Source: Bacillus tequilensis KCTC 13622
GTDB taxonomy: Bacteria > Bacillota > Bacilli > Bacillales > Bacillaceae
Length of the DNA stretch: 59,819 bases
Assembly: GCF_000507145.1 (NCBI RefSeq)
Contig: NZ_AYTO01000017.1
Coordinates: 1-59,819 of the forward strand
Direction of reading: 5' to 3'
Positions within the stretch are counted from its first letter, which is position 1. Each line of letters begins with the position of its first letter. The notes under the pieces are model-generated. The model had not been told where the DNA came from, did not search any database, and saw nothing but the letters and a program-made list of their open reading frames with translations. Made by a program: the position numbers and the translations under genes. Of the stretch, positions 12,305 through 20,660 are shown in pieces.

Positions 12305-13701
12305 CAATCACACTTTATAATACATTGACTAGACAGAAAGAAACGTTTGTTCCGCTTGAAGAGGGAAAAGTGAAAATGTACGTATGCGGACCGACAGTTT
12401 ACAATTACATTCACATCGGGAATGCGCGTCCGGCTATCGTATACGATACGGTTCGAAACTATCTGGAGTATAAAGGCTATGATGTGCAGTATGTCTCTAA
12501 CTTCACAGACGTAGACGATAAATTAATTAAAGCGGCAAATGAGCTTGGTGAGGATGTGCCTGCCATTTCAGAGCGTTTTATTAATGCATATTTTGAAGAT
12601 GTAGGTGCGCTTGGCTGCCGAAAAGCCGACCTTCACCCGCGAGTGATGGAAAACATGGATGCTATTATCGAATTCGTCGATCAGCTCGTGAAAAAGGGTT
12701 ACGCCTATGAATCAGAAGGTGACGTTTATTTTAAAACAAGAGCATTTGAAGGGTACGGAAAGCTTTCTCAGCAATCAATTGATGAACTGAGATCAGGTGC
12801 ACGCATCCGAGTCGGCGAGAAAAAAGAAGATGCTCTTGATTTTGCATTGTGGAAAGCGGCGAAAGAAGGAGAAATTTCTTGGGATAGCCCTTGGGGCAAA
12901 GGACGACCGGGCTGGCACATTGAGTGCTCAGCGATGGTGAAAAAGTATTTGGGTGACCAAATTGATATCCATGCTGGCGGACAGGATTTAACCTTCCCTC
13001 ACCATGAAAACGAAATTGCGCAATCAGAAGCGCTGACAGGCAAAACGTTTGCGAAGTACTGGCTCCATAATGGCTATATCAATATTGATAATGAAAAAAT
13101 GTCAAAGTCACTGGGCAATTTTGTGCTTGTGCATGACATTATTAAACAGCATGATCCGCAGCTTTTGAGATTCTTTATGCTTTCTGTTCATTATCGCCAT
13201 CCGATTAACTATTCAGAAGAGCTTCTGGAGAATACGAAAAGCGCGTTTAACCGCTTAAAAACAGCGTACAGCAACCTTCAGCACCGTCTGAACAGCAGTA
13301 CGAATTTAACGGAAGATGACGATCAATGGCTGGAGAAAATAGAAGAGCACCGCAAAGCATTCGAAGAAGCGATGGACGATGACTTTAATACGGCGAATGC
13401 CATTTCTGTCTTGTTCGACTTAGCGAAGCATGCCAATTATTATCTTCAGAAAGACCATACGGCAGATCATGTGATTAAGGCATTTATCGAGATGTTTGAC
13501 CGCATTGTGTCTGTTCTCGGTTTTTCATTGGGTGAGCAGGAACTTCTCGATCAAGAGATTGAAGACTTAATCGAAAAAAGAAACGAAGCGCGGCGGAATC
13601 GCGATTTTGCATTGTCAGACCAGATCCGCGACCAGCTGAAAAGCATGAATATCATTCTTGAAGATACTGCTCAAGGCACTCGCTGGAAACGGGGAGAATA
13701 A
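12301..13701 (+). CDS. cysS: Cysteinyl-tRNA synthetase
   Basis: Class I zinc enzyme charging tRNA-Cys. It has 466 residues. The HIGH-like motif HIGNARP and the upstream CGPTVYN cysteine (C29) help form the zinc site with the GWHIECS cysteine and downstream His residues ([13 protein letters not shown]). The KMSKS motif is near 266-270. Anticodon-binding helices are C-terminal. ATG 12301 overlaps cysE by four bases. mrnC begins three bases after its stop. Controlled by the T-box at 11366-11607. Confidence 0.96.
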   Translation: MTITLYNTLTRQKETFVPLEEGKVKMYVCGPTVYNYIHIGNARPAIVYDTVRNYLEYKGYDVQYVSNFTDVDDKLIKAANELGEDVPAISERFINAYFEDVGALGCRKADLHPRVMENMDAIIEFVDQLVKKGYAYESEGDVYFKTRAFEGYGKLSQQSIDELRSGARIRVGEKKEDALDFALWKAAKEGEISWDSPWGKGRPGWHIECSAMVKKYLGDQIDIHAGGQDLTFPHHENEIAQSEALTGKTFAKYWLHNGYINIDNEKMSKSLGNFVLVHDIIKQHDPQLLRFFMLSVHYRHPINYSEELLENTKSAFNRLKTAYSNLQHRLNSSTNLTEDDDQWLEKIEEHRKAFEEAMDDDFNTANAISVLFDLAKHANYYLQKDHTADHVIKAFIEMFDRIVSVLGFSLGEQELLDQEIEDLIEKRNEARRNRDFALSDQIRDQLKSMNIILEDTAQGTRWKRGE

Positions 13702-13704
13702 CGA

Positions 13705-14136
13705 ATGCTTGATTTTGAAACGATAAAAGACTCAAAGCAGCTTAACGGTCTTGCGCTTGCTTATATAGGTGATGCCATTTTTGAAGTGTATGTAAGGCAT
13801 CACCTGCTTAAGCAGGGTTTTACCAAACCAAATGATCTTCATAAGAAATCAAGCCGGATCGTTTCGGCAAAATCACAGGCTCAGATCCTATTTTATCTGC
13901 AGGATCAATCATTTTTTACAGAAGAAGAGGAAGCGGTGCTGAAAAGAGGCAGAAATGCCAAGTCGGGAACAACACCTAAAAATACAGATGTTCAGACGTA
14001 CCGCTATAGTACAGCATTTGAAGCGGTGCTGGGCTATCTTTTTCTAGAGAAAAAAGAGGAAAGACTTAGTCAGCTCGTTGCCGAAGCTATACAATTTGGG
14101 ACGTCAGGGAGGAAAACAAATGAGTCAGCAACATGA
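13705..14136 (+). CDS. mrnC: Mini-ribonuclease III, MrnC
   Basis: RNase III catalytic domain without the double-stranded RNA-binding domain; in B. subtilis it trims the ends of 23S rRNA precursors. It has 143 residues, all one domain. The signature [19 protein letters not shown] carries the catalytic Asp/Glu, with the second acidic cluster in [11 protein letters not shown]. It begins three bases after cysS and its 3' end overlaps rlmB by 17 bases. Confidence 0.94.
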   Translation: MLDFETIKDSKQLNGLALAYIGDAIFEVYVRHHLLKQGFTKPNDLHKKSSRIVSAKSQAQILFYLQDQSFFTEEEEAVLKRGRNAKSGTTPKNTDVQTYRYSTAFEAVLGYLFLEKKEERLSQLVAEAIQFGTSGRKTNESAT

Positions 14137-14869
14137 TTACGTCATAGGGAAAAATGCAGTGATTGAGACGTTAAAATCAGATCGGAAGCTGTATAAGCTG
14201 TGGATGGCGGAAAACACTGTAAAGGGACAAGCGCAGCAGGTGATTGAGCTTGCGAAAAAGCAGGGTATCACAATTCAGTATGTCCCGAGAAAAAAACTCG
14301 ATCAAATGGTGACAGGGCAGCATCAAGGCGTAGTGGCACAGGTTGCTGCGTATGAATATGCAGAACTGGACGATTTATATAAAGCAGCCGAAGAAAGAAA
14401 TGAACAGCCTTTCTTCCTCATTCTGGACGAGCTTGAAGACCCTCATAACCTCGGTTCCATTATGAGAACGGCTGATGCGGCCGGCGCCCATGGCATCGTG
14501 ATTCCAAAGCGGAGAGCTGTCGGACTGACGACAACAGTGGCAAAAGCTTCAACAGGGGCAATTGAGCATATTCCTGTAGTAAGAGTCACCAATTTGGCGC
14601 GGACGTTGGAAGACATGAAAGAGCGTGGTATCTGGGTTGTCGGAACGGACGCATCCGCGCGTGAGGATTACCGCAATATGGACGGCAATATGCCCCTGGC
14701 TTTAGTCATCGGAAGCGAAGGAAAAGGCATGGGCCGCCTTATTAAAGAAAAGTGTGATTTTCTCATTAATCTCCCGATGGCCGGGAAGGTAACTTCACTG
14801 AATGCATCTGTTGCGGCTGGTCTTTTGATGTATGAAGTTTACCGGAAACGAAACCCTCTGGGGGAATAA
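14120..14869 (+). CDS. rlmB: 23S rRNA ribose 2'-O-methyltransferase RlmB (YacO)
   Basis: SPOUT-class (TrmH family) methyltransferase. An N-terminal substrate-binding domain (about 1-80) is followed by the knotted AdoMet domain with [26 protein letters not shown] and [15 protein letters not shown] motifs. The start is ATG 14120 (249 residues, [10 protein letters not shown]) behind AGGGAGGAAAA; the frame open to 14078 extends into mrnC without homology. Family assignment is firm. The exact target (E. coli RlmB: G2251) is by homology. Confidence 0.93.
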   Translation: MSQQHDYVIGKNAVIETLKSDRKLYKLWMAENTVKGQAQQVIELAKKQGITIQYVPRKKLDQMVTGQHQGVVAQVAAYEYAELDDLYKAAEERNEQPFFLILDELEDPHNLGSIMRTADAAGAHGIVIPKRRAVGLTTTVAKASTGAIEHIPVVRVTNLARTLEDMKERGIWVVGTDASAREDYRNMDGNMPLALVIGSEGKGMGRLIKEKCDFLINLPMAGKVTSLNASVAAGLLMYEVYRKRNPLGE

Positions 14870-14875
14870 AGACCC

Positions 14876-15388
14876 ATGGATATCCTGTTAGTAGACGGAT
14901 ACAACATGATTGGAGCCTGGCCGCAGCTGAAGGATTTAAAAGCGAACAGTTTTGAAGAGGCGAGAGACGTACTGATTCAGAAAATGGCGGAATATCAATC
15001 GTATACAGGAAACAGGGTAATTGTTGTTTTTGACGCGCATCTCGTTAAAGGGCTTGAGAAAAAACAGACCAACCACAGGGTTGAAGTGATTTTTACAAAA
15101 GAAAATGAGACGGCTGATGAGCGGATTGAAAAGCTTGCTCAGGCTTTGAATAATATTGCGACTCAAATACATGTTGCAACCTCTGACTACACTGAGCAGT
15201 GGGCGATTTTCGGACAGGGGGCATTGCGAAAATCGGCCCGGGAGCTTTTGAGAGAGGTAGAGGCGATTGAAAGGCGAATAGAGAGACGGGTAAGAAAAAT
15301 CACTTCCGAAAAGCCGGCGGGTAAAATTGCTTTATCGGAAGAGGTTTTGAAAACGTTTGAAAAGTGGAGACGCGGGGAATTAGATTAA
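14876..15388 (+). CDS. rae1: Ribosome-associated A-site endoribonuclease Rae1 (YacP)
   Basis: NYN-domain (PIN-like) nuclease; the B. subtilis protein enters the ribosomal A site and cuts certain mRNAs in a translation-dependent way. It has 170 residues. LLVDGYNMIGAW at the N terminus supplies catalytic Asp8, with further acidic residues in FDAHLVKG and TADERIEKLA. The C-terminal third is basic and helical, fitting RNA or ribosome contact. ATG 14876 is six bases after rlmB. Confidence 0.93.
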   Translation: MDILLVDGYNMIGAWPQLKDLKANSFEEARDVLIQKMAEYQSYTGNRVIVVFDAHLVKGLEKKQTNHRVEVIFTKENETADERIEKLAQALNNIATQIHVATSDYTEQWAIFGQGALRKSARELLREVEAIERRIERRVRKITSEKPAGKIALSEEVLKTFEKWRRGELD

Positions 15389-15389
15389 G

Positions 15390-15419
15390 TTGACGCTTTT
15401 TTGCCCAATACTGTATAAT
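15390..15419 (+). promoter_or_regulatory. Sigma-A promoter of sigH
   Basis: TTGACG (15390-15395), 18-base spacer, TATAAT (15414-15419), 32 bases before the GTG start. The B. subtilis sigH gene is transcribed by sigA RNA polymerase and repressed by AbrB. AbrB sites cannot be called by eye. Confidence 0.82.
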
Positions 15420-15450
15420 ATTTCTATCTACGTGCGCCGGGGGGATCGGA

Positions 15451-16107
15451 GTGAATCTACAGAACAGCAAGGGAAAACTCAATAAAGAGCAGTTTTGCCA
15501 GTTGGAGGACGAGCAGGTCATTGAAAAGGTTCATGTTGGGGACAGTGATGCGTTAGATTACTTGATTACGAAGTACCGAAACTTTGTTCGCGCTAAAGCA
15601 AGATCCTATTTTTTAATAGGAGCGGACAGAGAGGATATTGTTCAGGAAGGTATGATAGGCCTCTATAAGTCTATTCGTGACTTCAAAGAGGACAAGCTTA
15701 CCTCATTCAAAGCTTTCGCAGAGTTATGTATCACCCGCCAAATTATTACCGCAATAAAGACAGCTACTCGCCAGAAACATATTCCTTTGAATTCCTACGT
15801 CTCATTAGATAAACCGATTTTTGATGAAGAATCAGACCGAACGCTGCTTGATGTCATTTCAGGAGCGAAAACCTTAAATCCAGAGGAAATGATTATCAAT
15901 CAAGAAGAATTCGATGATATTGAAATGAAAATGGGAGAACTATTAAGTGATTTAGAGAGAAAAGTACTTGTCCTATATCTCGATGGTAGAAGTTATCAAG
16001 AGATTTCCGATGAGCTGAATCGCCATGTGAAATCGATCGACAATGCCCTTCAGCGTGTGAAACGCAAGCTGGAGAAGTACTTGGAAATTCGTGAAATCAG
16101 TTTATAA
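15451..16107 (+). CDS. sigH: RNA polymerase sigma-H (Spo0H)
   Basis: Sigma-70 family factor for the transition from growth to sporulation and competence. It has 218 residues. Region 2 (DYLITKYRNFVRAKA, EDIVQEGMIGLYKSI) contacts the core enzyme and the -10 element. Region 4 (LSDLERKVLVLYLDGRSY, helix-turn-helix to residue 205) reads the -35 element. It starts at GTG 15451 behind GGGGGGATCGGA. It has its own promoter at 15390-15419. As in other Bacillus, it sits upstream of rpmGB-secE-nusG. Confidence 0.97.
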   Translation: MNLQNSKGKLNKEQFCQLEDEQVIEKVHVGDSDALDYLITKYRNFVRAKARSYFLIGADREDIVQEGMIGLYKSIRDFKEDKLTSFKAFAELCITRQIITAIKTATRQKHIPLNSYVSLDKPIFDEESDRTLLDVISGAKTLNPEEMIINQEEFDDIEMKMGELLSDLERKVLVLYLDGRSYQEISDELNRHVKSIDNALQRVKRKLEKYLEIREISL

Positions 16108-16124
16108 TAGGGATTTATGTAATA

Positions 16125-16154
16125 TTGACAGTATTTTTCTGACTATGATATGTT
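16125..16154 (+). promoter_or_regulatory. Candidate promoter of rpmGB-secE
   Basis: TTGACA (16125-16130) with TATGTT (16149-16154) at an 18-base spacing, about 45 bases before rpmGB. The -35 is perfect and the -10 is weak. Confidence 0.6.
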
Positions 16155-16199
16155 ACTAAAGATAAGAACTAATGTCTATTTAGAAAAAGGTGTAATGAC

Positions 16200-16349
16200 A
16201 TGAGAAAAAAGATTACGTTAGCGTGCAAAACATGCGGAAACCGTAATTATACGACAATGAAGAGCTCTGCATCAGCGGCTGAGCGATTAGAAGTAAAGAA
16301 ATACTGCAATACTTGCAATTCACATACAGCTCATCTTGAGACAAAATAG
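16200..16349 (+). CDS. rpmGB: 50S ribosomal protein L33 type 2
   Basis: 49-residue zinc-ribbon L33 read directly from the sequence ([12 protein letters not shown]..., ending HLETK). All four cysteines (C9, C12, C36, C39) are present, so this is the zinc-binding form; zinc-free L33 paralogues elsewhere in Bacillus genomes replace such forms under zinc limitation. AAAGGTG at 16187-16193 is the binding site. secE follows 33 bases later. This pairing is conserved in Bacillus. Confidence 0.94.
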   Translation: MRKKITLACKTCGNRNYTTMKSSASAAERLEVKKYCNTCNSHTAHLETK

Positions 16350-16382
16350 TGTTTGCGCTTTTAAATTGTGGAGGTCTTTTAC

Positions 16383-16562
16383 ATGCGTATTATGAGATTC
16401 TTTAAAGATGTTGGGAAAGAAATGAAAAAGGTAAGCTGGCCTAAAGGAAAAGAGTTAACGCGTTATACCATTACGGTGATTTCAACAGTTATCTTTTTTA
16501 TTATCTTTTTTGCCCTCCTTGACACAGGAATTTCTCAATTAATTCGTTTAATAGTTGAATAA
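16383..16562 (+). CDS. secE: Preprotein translocase subunit SecE
   Basis: 59-residue single-span SecE. A short amphipathic region with EMKKVSWPKGKEL (conserved SecE signature) precedes one membrane helix (about 28-50). It clamps SecY, encoded at 43378, in the SecYEG channel. The start is ATG 16383 behind GTGGAGGTC; an upstream in-frame ATG at 16368 overlaps this binding site. Two terminator hairpins follow before nusG. Confidence 0.95.
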   Translation: MRIMRFFKDVGKEMKKVSWPKGKELTRYTITVISTVIFFIIFFALLDTGISQLIRLIVE

Positions 16563-16576
16563 TGATCAGCAATACG

Positions 16577-16585
16577 TGCTATAAT
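16577..16585 (+). promoter_or_regulatory. Extended -10 promoter element after secE
   Basis: TGCTATAAT (16577-16585) is a perfect extended -10. A weak TTGAAT lies at 16555-16560 (19-base spacer). Its start near 16592 is followed within about 15 bases by an intrinsic terminator, so most transcripts would be very short unless they read through. Confidence 0.6.
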
Positions 16586-16605
16586 AGATCATAATATCAC
16601 TTGCC

Positions 16606-16628
16606 AAAACCCGTTCAGCGGGTTTTTT
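16606..16628 (+). terminator. First terminator in the secE-nusG gap
   Basis: AAAACCCG (16606-16613) pairs with CGGGTTTT (16619-16626) around a 5-base loop, followed by further T residues. Canonical intrinsic terminator. Confidence 0.85.
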
Positions 16629-16653
16629 ATTGTGGCTTAAAATGAAAGTCATC

Positions 16654-16676
16654 ATAGGCTTGCTGCCTATTTTTTT
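16654..16676 (+). terminator. Second terminator in the secE-nusG gap
   Basis: ATAGGC (16654-16659) pairs with GCCTAT (16665-16670) around TTGCT and is followed by seven T residues ending at 16676. It lies only 26 bases after the first terminator and 65 bases before nusG. I see no clear promoter after it. Confidence 0.75.
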
Positions 16677-16740
16677 GAGCGTTATGGTAATTCACTAAAA
16701 CCAAATGCGGGGAGGGAAGGACTGGACAGTCCTGAAGAGA

Positions 16741-17274
16741 ATGGAAAAGAATTGGTATGTTGTTCACACGTACTCTGGTTATGAGAATAAAGTAAAAGCC
16801 AACTTGGAAAAACGTGTTGAATCAATGGGGATGCAGGATAAAATTTTTCGTGTAGTCGTACCTGAGGAAGAAGAAACCGATATCAAAAACGGCAAGAAAA
16901 AAGTAGTGAAAAAGAAAGTATTCCCTGGTTATGTGCTTGTTGAAATTGTAATGACAGACGACTCTTGGTATGTTGTCCGCAACACGCCGGGTGTTACGGG
17001 ATTCGTAGGGTCTGCCGGGTCTGGTTCAAAACCGACGGCGCTGCTTCCGGGCGAAGCAGAAACCATTTTGAAGAGAATGGGCATGGACGAACGCAAAACG
17101 GATATTGACTTTGAACTGAAAGAGACAGTGAAAGTGATAGACGGGCCTTTTGCGAACTTTACAGGATCAATTGAAGAGATTGATTATGATAAAAGCAAGG
17201 TCAAAGTTTTCGTTAATATGTTCGGCCGTGAAACGCCGGTTGAGCTGGAATTTACCCAAATCGATAAATTGTAA
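16741..17274 (+). CDS. nusG: Transcription elongation/termination factor NusG
   Basis: Binds RNA polymerase at the clamp. In B. subtilis it promotes pausing and stimulates intrinsic termination. It has 177 residues: NGN domain (NWYVVHTYSGYE...VFPGYVLVEI, about 1-115) and a C-terminal KOW domain (VKVIDGPFANFTG...) that contacts NusE/S10 or other partners. I choose ATG 16741 (MEKNWYVV) as in the family; the binding site is modest (GAAGAGA), while the strong GGGGAGGGAAGG lies about 20 bases further up. It sits behind two tandem terminators. Confidence 0.95.
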   Translation: MEKNWYVVHTYSGYENKVKANLEKRVESMGMQDKIFRVVVPEEEETDIKNGKKKVVKKKVFPGYVLVEIVMTDDSWYVVRNTPGVTGFVGSAGSGSKPTALLPGEAETILKRMGMDERKTDIDFELKETVKVIDGPFANFTGSIEEIDYDKSKVKVFVNMFGRETPVELEFTQIDKL

Positions 17275-17285
17275 TGTGAAAAAAC

Positions 17286-17314
17286 TTGAAATTGCTATAT
17301 ATAAATGATAATAT
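17286..17314 (+). promoter_or_regulatory. Sigma-A promoter of rplK-rplA
   Basis: TTGAAA (17286-17291), 17-base spacer, TAATAT (17309-17314), 12 bases after nusG stops. It gives a leader of roughly 120 bases before rplK. Confidence 0.78.
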
Positions 17315-17390
17315 AGCAAAGGTACGTCTTGGACTTATCCAAGGCAACTAGCTTGATATTTCATCATTCATATAAAGAATGAAACCTTGA

Positions 17391-17415
17391 GTGGGAGGGT
17401 TTACCCTATTACCAC
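17391..17415 (+). promoter_or_regulatory. Candidate L1-binding hairpin before rplK
   Basis: GTGG (17391-17394) pairs with CCAC (17412-17415). Inside, GGG (17397-17399) pairs with CCC (17404-17406), leaving GA opposite TATTA as an asymmetric internal loop. The same design recurs before rplA at 17917-17942. It ends 26 bases before the start codon. L1 autoregulation by binding such mRNA sites is established in E. coli; assignment here is inference. Confidence 0.6.
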
Positions 17416-17441
17416 ATCACGGACTTAAGGAGGTGTGTCTC

Positions 17442-17867
17442 GTGGCTAAAAAAGTAGTAAAAGTTGTAAAATTGCAAATTCCTGCTGGAAAAGCTAACCC
17501 AGCACCACCAGTTGGACCTGCACTTGGTCAAGCCGGTGTTAACATCATGGGATTCTGTAAGGAGTTTAACGCTCGTACAGCTGACCAAGCTGGTTTAATC
17601 ATTCCTGTTGAAATTTCGGTTTACGAAGACCGTTCATTTACATTTATTACAAAAACTCCACCTGCTGCAGTATTGCTTAAAAAAGCAGCTGGAATTGAGT
17701 CTGGTTCTGGTGAACCAAACCGTAATAAAGTGGCAACCGTTAAGCGCGATAAAGTACGCGAAATCGCTGAAACGAAAATGCCTGACTTAAACGCAGCAGA
17801 CGTTGAAGCGGCAATGCGCATGGTTGAAGGTACTGCCCGCAGTATGGGTATTGTAATCGAGGATTAA
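17442..17867 (+). CDS. rplK: 50S ribosomal protein L11
   Basis: 141-residue L11, part of the GTPase-associated centre with 23S helices 43/44. The proline-rich N-terminal domain ([25 protein letters not shown]) and C-terminal rRNA-binding domain are both complete. It starts at GTG 17442 behind AAGGAGGTG; the open frame from 17391 runs through the leader hairpin. It is co-transcribed with rplA. Confidence 0.97.
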
Positions 17868-17880
17868 TTTGTTTCTTGTC

Positions 17881-17910
17881 GGGTTGCGAGTTTTCACAAG
17901 TTCGCAACCC
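17881..17910 (+). other. Stem-loop in the rplK-rplA gap
   Basis: GGGTTGCGA (17881-17889) pairs with TCGCAACCC (17902-17910), followed by TTATTCG rather than a U-tract. It is more likely a structural or processing hairpin than a full terminator. It directly precedes the second L1-like motif. Confidence 0.6.
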
Positions 17911-17916
17911 TTATTC

Positions 17917-17942
17917 GTGGGAGGTTATTCCGCTATAACCAC
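17917..17942 (+). promoter_or_regulatory. Candidate L1-binding hairpin before rplA
   Basis: GTGG (17917-17920) pairs with CCAC (17939-17942). An inner GG/CC pair and GA opposite GCTATAA reproduce the motif at 17391-17415. It ends 19 bases before the rplA ATG and abuts the AAGGAGG site, so bound L1 could block translation of its own gene. Confidence 0.58.
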
Positions 17943-17961
17943 ATAAGGAGGAAATTTTAAA

Positions 17962-18660
17962 ATGGCTAAAAAAGGTAAAAAGTACGTTGAAGCTGCTAAG
18001 CTTGTAGAACGTTCAAAAGCTTACGACGTTTCTGAAGCAGTAGCTCTCGTTAAAAAAACAAACACAGCTAAATTCGACGCTACAGTTGAAGTGGCTTTTC
18101 GTCTAGGGGTTGACACTCGTAAAAACGATCAGCAAATCCGTGGAGCAGTCGTGCTTCCAAACGGAACTGGTAAAACTCAGCGCGTTCTCGTTTTCGCAAA
18201 AGGCGAAAAAGCGAAAGAAGCTGAAGCTGCTGGTGCAGATTTCGTTGGCGATACTGACTACATCAACAAAATTCAACAAGGCTGGTTCGATTTCGATGTA
18301 ATCGTAGCTACACCTGACATGATGGGTGAAGTTGGTAAAATCGGTCGTGTGCTTGGACCAAAAGGTTTAATGCCAAACCCTAAAACTGGTACAGTTACTT
18401 TCGAAGTTGAAAAAGCAATCGGCGAAATCAAAGCTGGTAAAGTTGAATACCGTGCTGATAAAGCTGGAAACATTCATGTTCCTATCGGTAAAGTTTCTTT
18501 CGAGGACGAAAAACTTGTTGAGAACTTCACAACAATGTACGATACAATCCTGAAAGCTAAACCTGCTGCAGCTAAAGGCGTTTACGTGAAAAACGTTGCT
18601 GTAACATCTACTATGGGACCTGGTGTCAAAGTAGACGCTTCAACTTTTAACGTAAAATAA
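17962..18660 (+). CDS. rplA: 50S ribosomal protein L1
   Basis: 232-residue L1, the mobile stalk protein beside the E site and a known translational repressor of its own operon in bacteria. Full two-domain architecture, with the conserved [14 protein letters not shown] segment in the middle. AAGGAGG (17945-17951) serves ATG 17962. Followed by the separate rplJ promoter at 18663. Confidence 0.97.
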   Translation: MAKKGKKYVEAAKLVERSKAYDVSEAVALVKKTNTAKFDATVEVAFRLGVDTRKNDQQIRGAVVLPNGTGKTQRVLVFAKGEKAKEAEAAGADFVGDTDYINKIQQGWFDFDVIVATPDMMGEVGKIGRVLGPKGLMPNPKTGTVTFEVEKAIGEIKAGKVEYRADKAGNIHVPIGKVSFEDEKLVENFTTMYDTILKAKPAAAKGVYVKNVAVTSTMGPGVKVDASTFNVK

Positions 18661-18662
18661 TA

Positions 18663-18691
18663 TTGACATGACAACAACATTCTGATATGAT
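18663..18691 (+). promoter_or_regulatory. Sigma-A promoter of rplJ-rplL
   Basis: Perfect TTGACA (18663-18668), 17-base spacer, TATGAT (18686-18691). It gives a leader of about 210 bases with the attenuator below. Confidence 0.88.
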
Positions 18692-18721
18692 TCAAAATGT
18701 TGTAAAATAGAATATCATTTA

Positions 18722-18836
18722 TACCGTAGACAGTAGGGGCCTAACCGCTTAATCATCCTACCGAGGTGTATATTATCACAGCTATTACGTTACGTATGCT
18801 TGTATATACAGCCTCCATGTCTCATGGAGGCTTTTT
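18722..18836 (+). promoter_or_regulatory. L10 leader with attenuator
   Basis: The leader contains GTAGACAGTAGGGGCCTAAC... (from about 18726), which I recognise as the r-protein L10 leader. It ends in an intrinsic terminator: GCCTCCATG (18811-18819) with CATGGAGGC (18823-18831) and five T residues. In B. subtilis the L10(L12)4 complex is reported to bind this leader and promote termination upstream of rplJ. Confidence 0.85.
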
Positions 18837-18911
18837 ATATGGAATCCGTCGTCTCGGTCGTGATCACCTAACGGTATAAGTGTTACACAAGAATCTACAG
18901 GAGGTGTAACC

Positions 18912-19412
18912 ATGAGCAGCGCAATTGATACAAAAAAAGTTGTTGTTGAAGAAATTGCTTCTAAACTGAAAGAAAGCAAATCAACGATCATCGTTGATTA
19001 TCGCGGACTTAACGTTTCTGAAGTAACAGAACTTCGTAAACAGCTTCGCGAAGCTAACGTTGAGTTCAAAGTTTACAAAAATACGATGACTCGCCGTGCG
19101 GTTGAACAAGCTGAGCTTAATGGTTTGAATGATTTCTTAACTGGACCGAACGCGATCGCATTCAGCACTGAAGATGTTGTCGCTCCGGCTAAAGTTCTTA
19201 ATGACTTCGCTAAAAATCATGAAGCTCTTGAAATCAAAGCTGGCGTTATCGAAGGTAAAGTTTCTACTGTTGAAGAAGTGAAAGCTCTTGCTGAACTTCC
19301 ATCACGCGAAGGCTTGCTTTCTATGTTGCTTAGCGTACTTCAAGCTCCAGTTCGCAACTTTGCTCTTGCTACAAAAGCTGTGGCAGAACAAAAAGAAGAA
19401 CAAGGTGCTTAA
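18912..19412 (+). CDS. rplJ: 50S ribosomal protein L10
   Basis: 166-residue L10, base of the ribosomal stalk. The N-terminal rRNA-binding domain contains [10 protein letters not shown]. The C-terminal helix binds L7/L12 dimers. ATG 18912 follows CAGGAGGTG. Together with L12 it feeds back on the attenuator at 18811-18836. Confidence 0.97.
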   Translation: MSSAIDTKKVVVEEIASKLKESKSTIIVDYRGLNVSEVTELRKQLREANVEFKVYKNTMTRRAVEQAELNGLNDFLTGPNAIAFSTEDVVAPAKVLNDFAKNHEALEIKAGVIEGKVSTVEEVKALAELPSREGLLSMLLSVLQAPVRNFALATKAVAEQKEEQGA

Positions 19413-19458
19413 TCTAATCAGTTTTTCATAAATTAAAACAAAAATGGAGGAATTACAA

Positions 19459-19830
19459 ATGGCTTTAAATATCGAAGAAATCATTGCTTCCGTTAAAGAA
19501 GCAACTGTACTTGAATTGAACGACCTAGTAAAAGCAATCGAAGAAGAATTTGGCGTAACTGCTGCTGCTCCTGTAGCTGTAGCTGGCGGAGCTGCTGCAG
19601 GCGGAGCTGCTGAAGAGCAAAGCGAATTCGATCTTATCCTTGCTGGTGCAGGATCTCAAAAAATCAAAGTTATCAAAGTTGTACGTGAAATCACTGGTCT
19701 TGGCTTGAAAGAAGCTAAAGAACTTGTTGACAACACTCCAAAACCTCTTAAAGAAGGTATTGCTAAAGAAGAAGCTGAAGAGCTTAAAGCTAAACTTGAA
19801 GAAGTTGGCGCTTCTGTAGAAGTTAAGTAA
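19459..19830 (+). CDS. rplL: 50S ribosomal protein L7/L12
   Basis: 123-residue acidic stalk protein. The N-terminal dimerisation domain is followed by an Ala/Gly-rich hinge ([13 protein letters not shown], about 40-55) and the globular factor-binding domain ([19 protein letters not shown]). The start is ATG 19459 behind ATGGAGG; the in-frame ATG at 19444 is part of that site. A terminator follows at 19850. Confidence 0.97.
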
Positions 19831-19849
19831 TCTTCACTTACCTGAGGGG

Positions 19850-19877
19850 AAGCTCGCTTTTATGAGGCGAGCTTTTT
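19850..19877 (+). terminator. Terminator after rplL
   Basis: AAGCTCGC (19850-19857) pairs with GCGAGCTT (19867-19874), with five T residues from 19873. Some read-through is likely needed to express ybxB, for which no separate promoter is obvious. Confidence 0.85.
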
Positions 19878-19919
19878 CTTTGCCATTCTTTAAGACATGA
19901 AAAAAAGGAGGTTCTAATA

Positions 19920-20525
19920 ATGAGTGAGCATTATTATTCAGAAAAACCTTCAGTAAAAAGCAACAAGCAAACCTGGTCTTTTAGGCTTCGGAATAAAGAT
20001 TTCACATTTACCAGCGACAGCGGGGTTTTTTCTAAAAAAGAAGTTGATTTCGGTTCCCGTTTGCTGATTGATTCTTTTGAAGAGCCTGAAGTTGAGGGCG
20101 GCATTCTGGATGTAGGCTGCGGGTACGGCCCGATTGGTCTATCGCTTGCCAGCGCCTTTAAAGACCGGACCATCCACATGATTGACGTTAATGAAAGAGC
20201 TGTAGAGCTATCAAATGAAAATGCGGAACAAAACGGAATAACAAACGTTAAGATTTATCAAAGTGATTTGTTTTCGAATGTTGATTCTGCTCAAACATTT
20301 GCTTCTATTCTTACAAATCCCCCAATCCGAGCCGGAAAAAAAGTTGTCCATGCTATCTTTGAGAAAAGCGCTGAACACTTAAAAGCTTCAGGTGAGTTGT
20401 GGATCGTCATACAGAAAAAGCAAGGCGCGCCTTCTGCCATTGAAAAACTCGAGGAACTGTTCGGTGAAGTTTCTGTTGTTCAAAAAAAGAAAGGCTATTA
20501 TATCATAAAAGCAAAAAAAGTTTGA
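19920..20525 (+). CDS. ybxB: RsmC/RlmG-like class I methyltransferase YbxB
   Basis: 201 residues with a Rossmann AdoMet site, DVGCGYGPIGL (about 62-72), and the acidic DVNERAVEL strand end. The NPPI tetrapeptide (about 137-140) is typical of enzymes that methylate exocyclic amines of guanine or adenine in nucleic acids. The family resembles the catalytic half of E. coli RsmC, which modifies 16S G1207; the target here is unproven. ATG 19920 follows AAAAGGAGG. It lies between rplL and rpoB in Bacillus generally. Confidence 0.9.
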   Translation: MSEHYYSEKPSVKSNKQTWSFRLRNKDFTFTSDSGVFSKKEVDFGSRLLIDSFEEPEVEGGILDVGCGYGPIGLSLASAFKDRTIHMIDVNERAVELSNENAEQNGITNVKIYQSDLFSNVDSAQTFASILTNPPIRAGKKVVHAIFEKSAEHLKASGELWIVIQKKQGAPSAIEKLEELFGEVSVVQKKKGYYIIKAKKV

Positions 20526-20618
20526 CTCGGTATTTTAGCTATGTTAACATTATAAAATGCCAATGTATATATTTTGCTTGATATGATGAATTGTCAATAT
20601 CTATGTATAAATTATACA
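20522..20618 (+). promoter_or_regulatory. Promoter region of rpoB-rpoC
   Basis: Candidates in the 235-base ybxB-rpoB gap are TTGACT (20522-20527) with TAACAT (20545-20550, spacer 17), and TTGTCA (20591-20596) with TATACA (20613-20618, spacer 16). A third weak option is TTGATA (20578-20583) with TATGTA (20602-20607). I cannot tell which is used; an rpoB promoter in this gap is known for B. subtilis. Confidence 0.6.
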
Positions 20619-20660
20619 AGTATGGAAATGCTAATAAAATCGGTATTTGTTTTTGGATGT

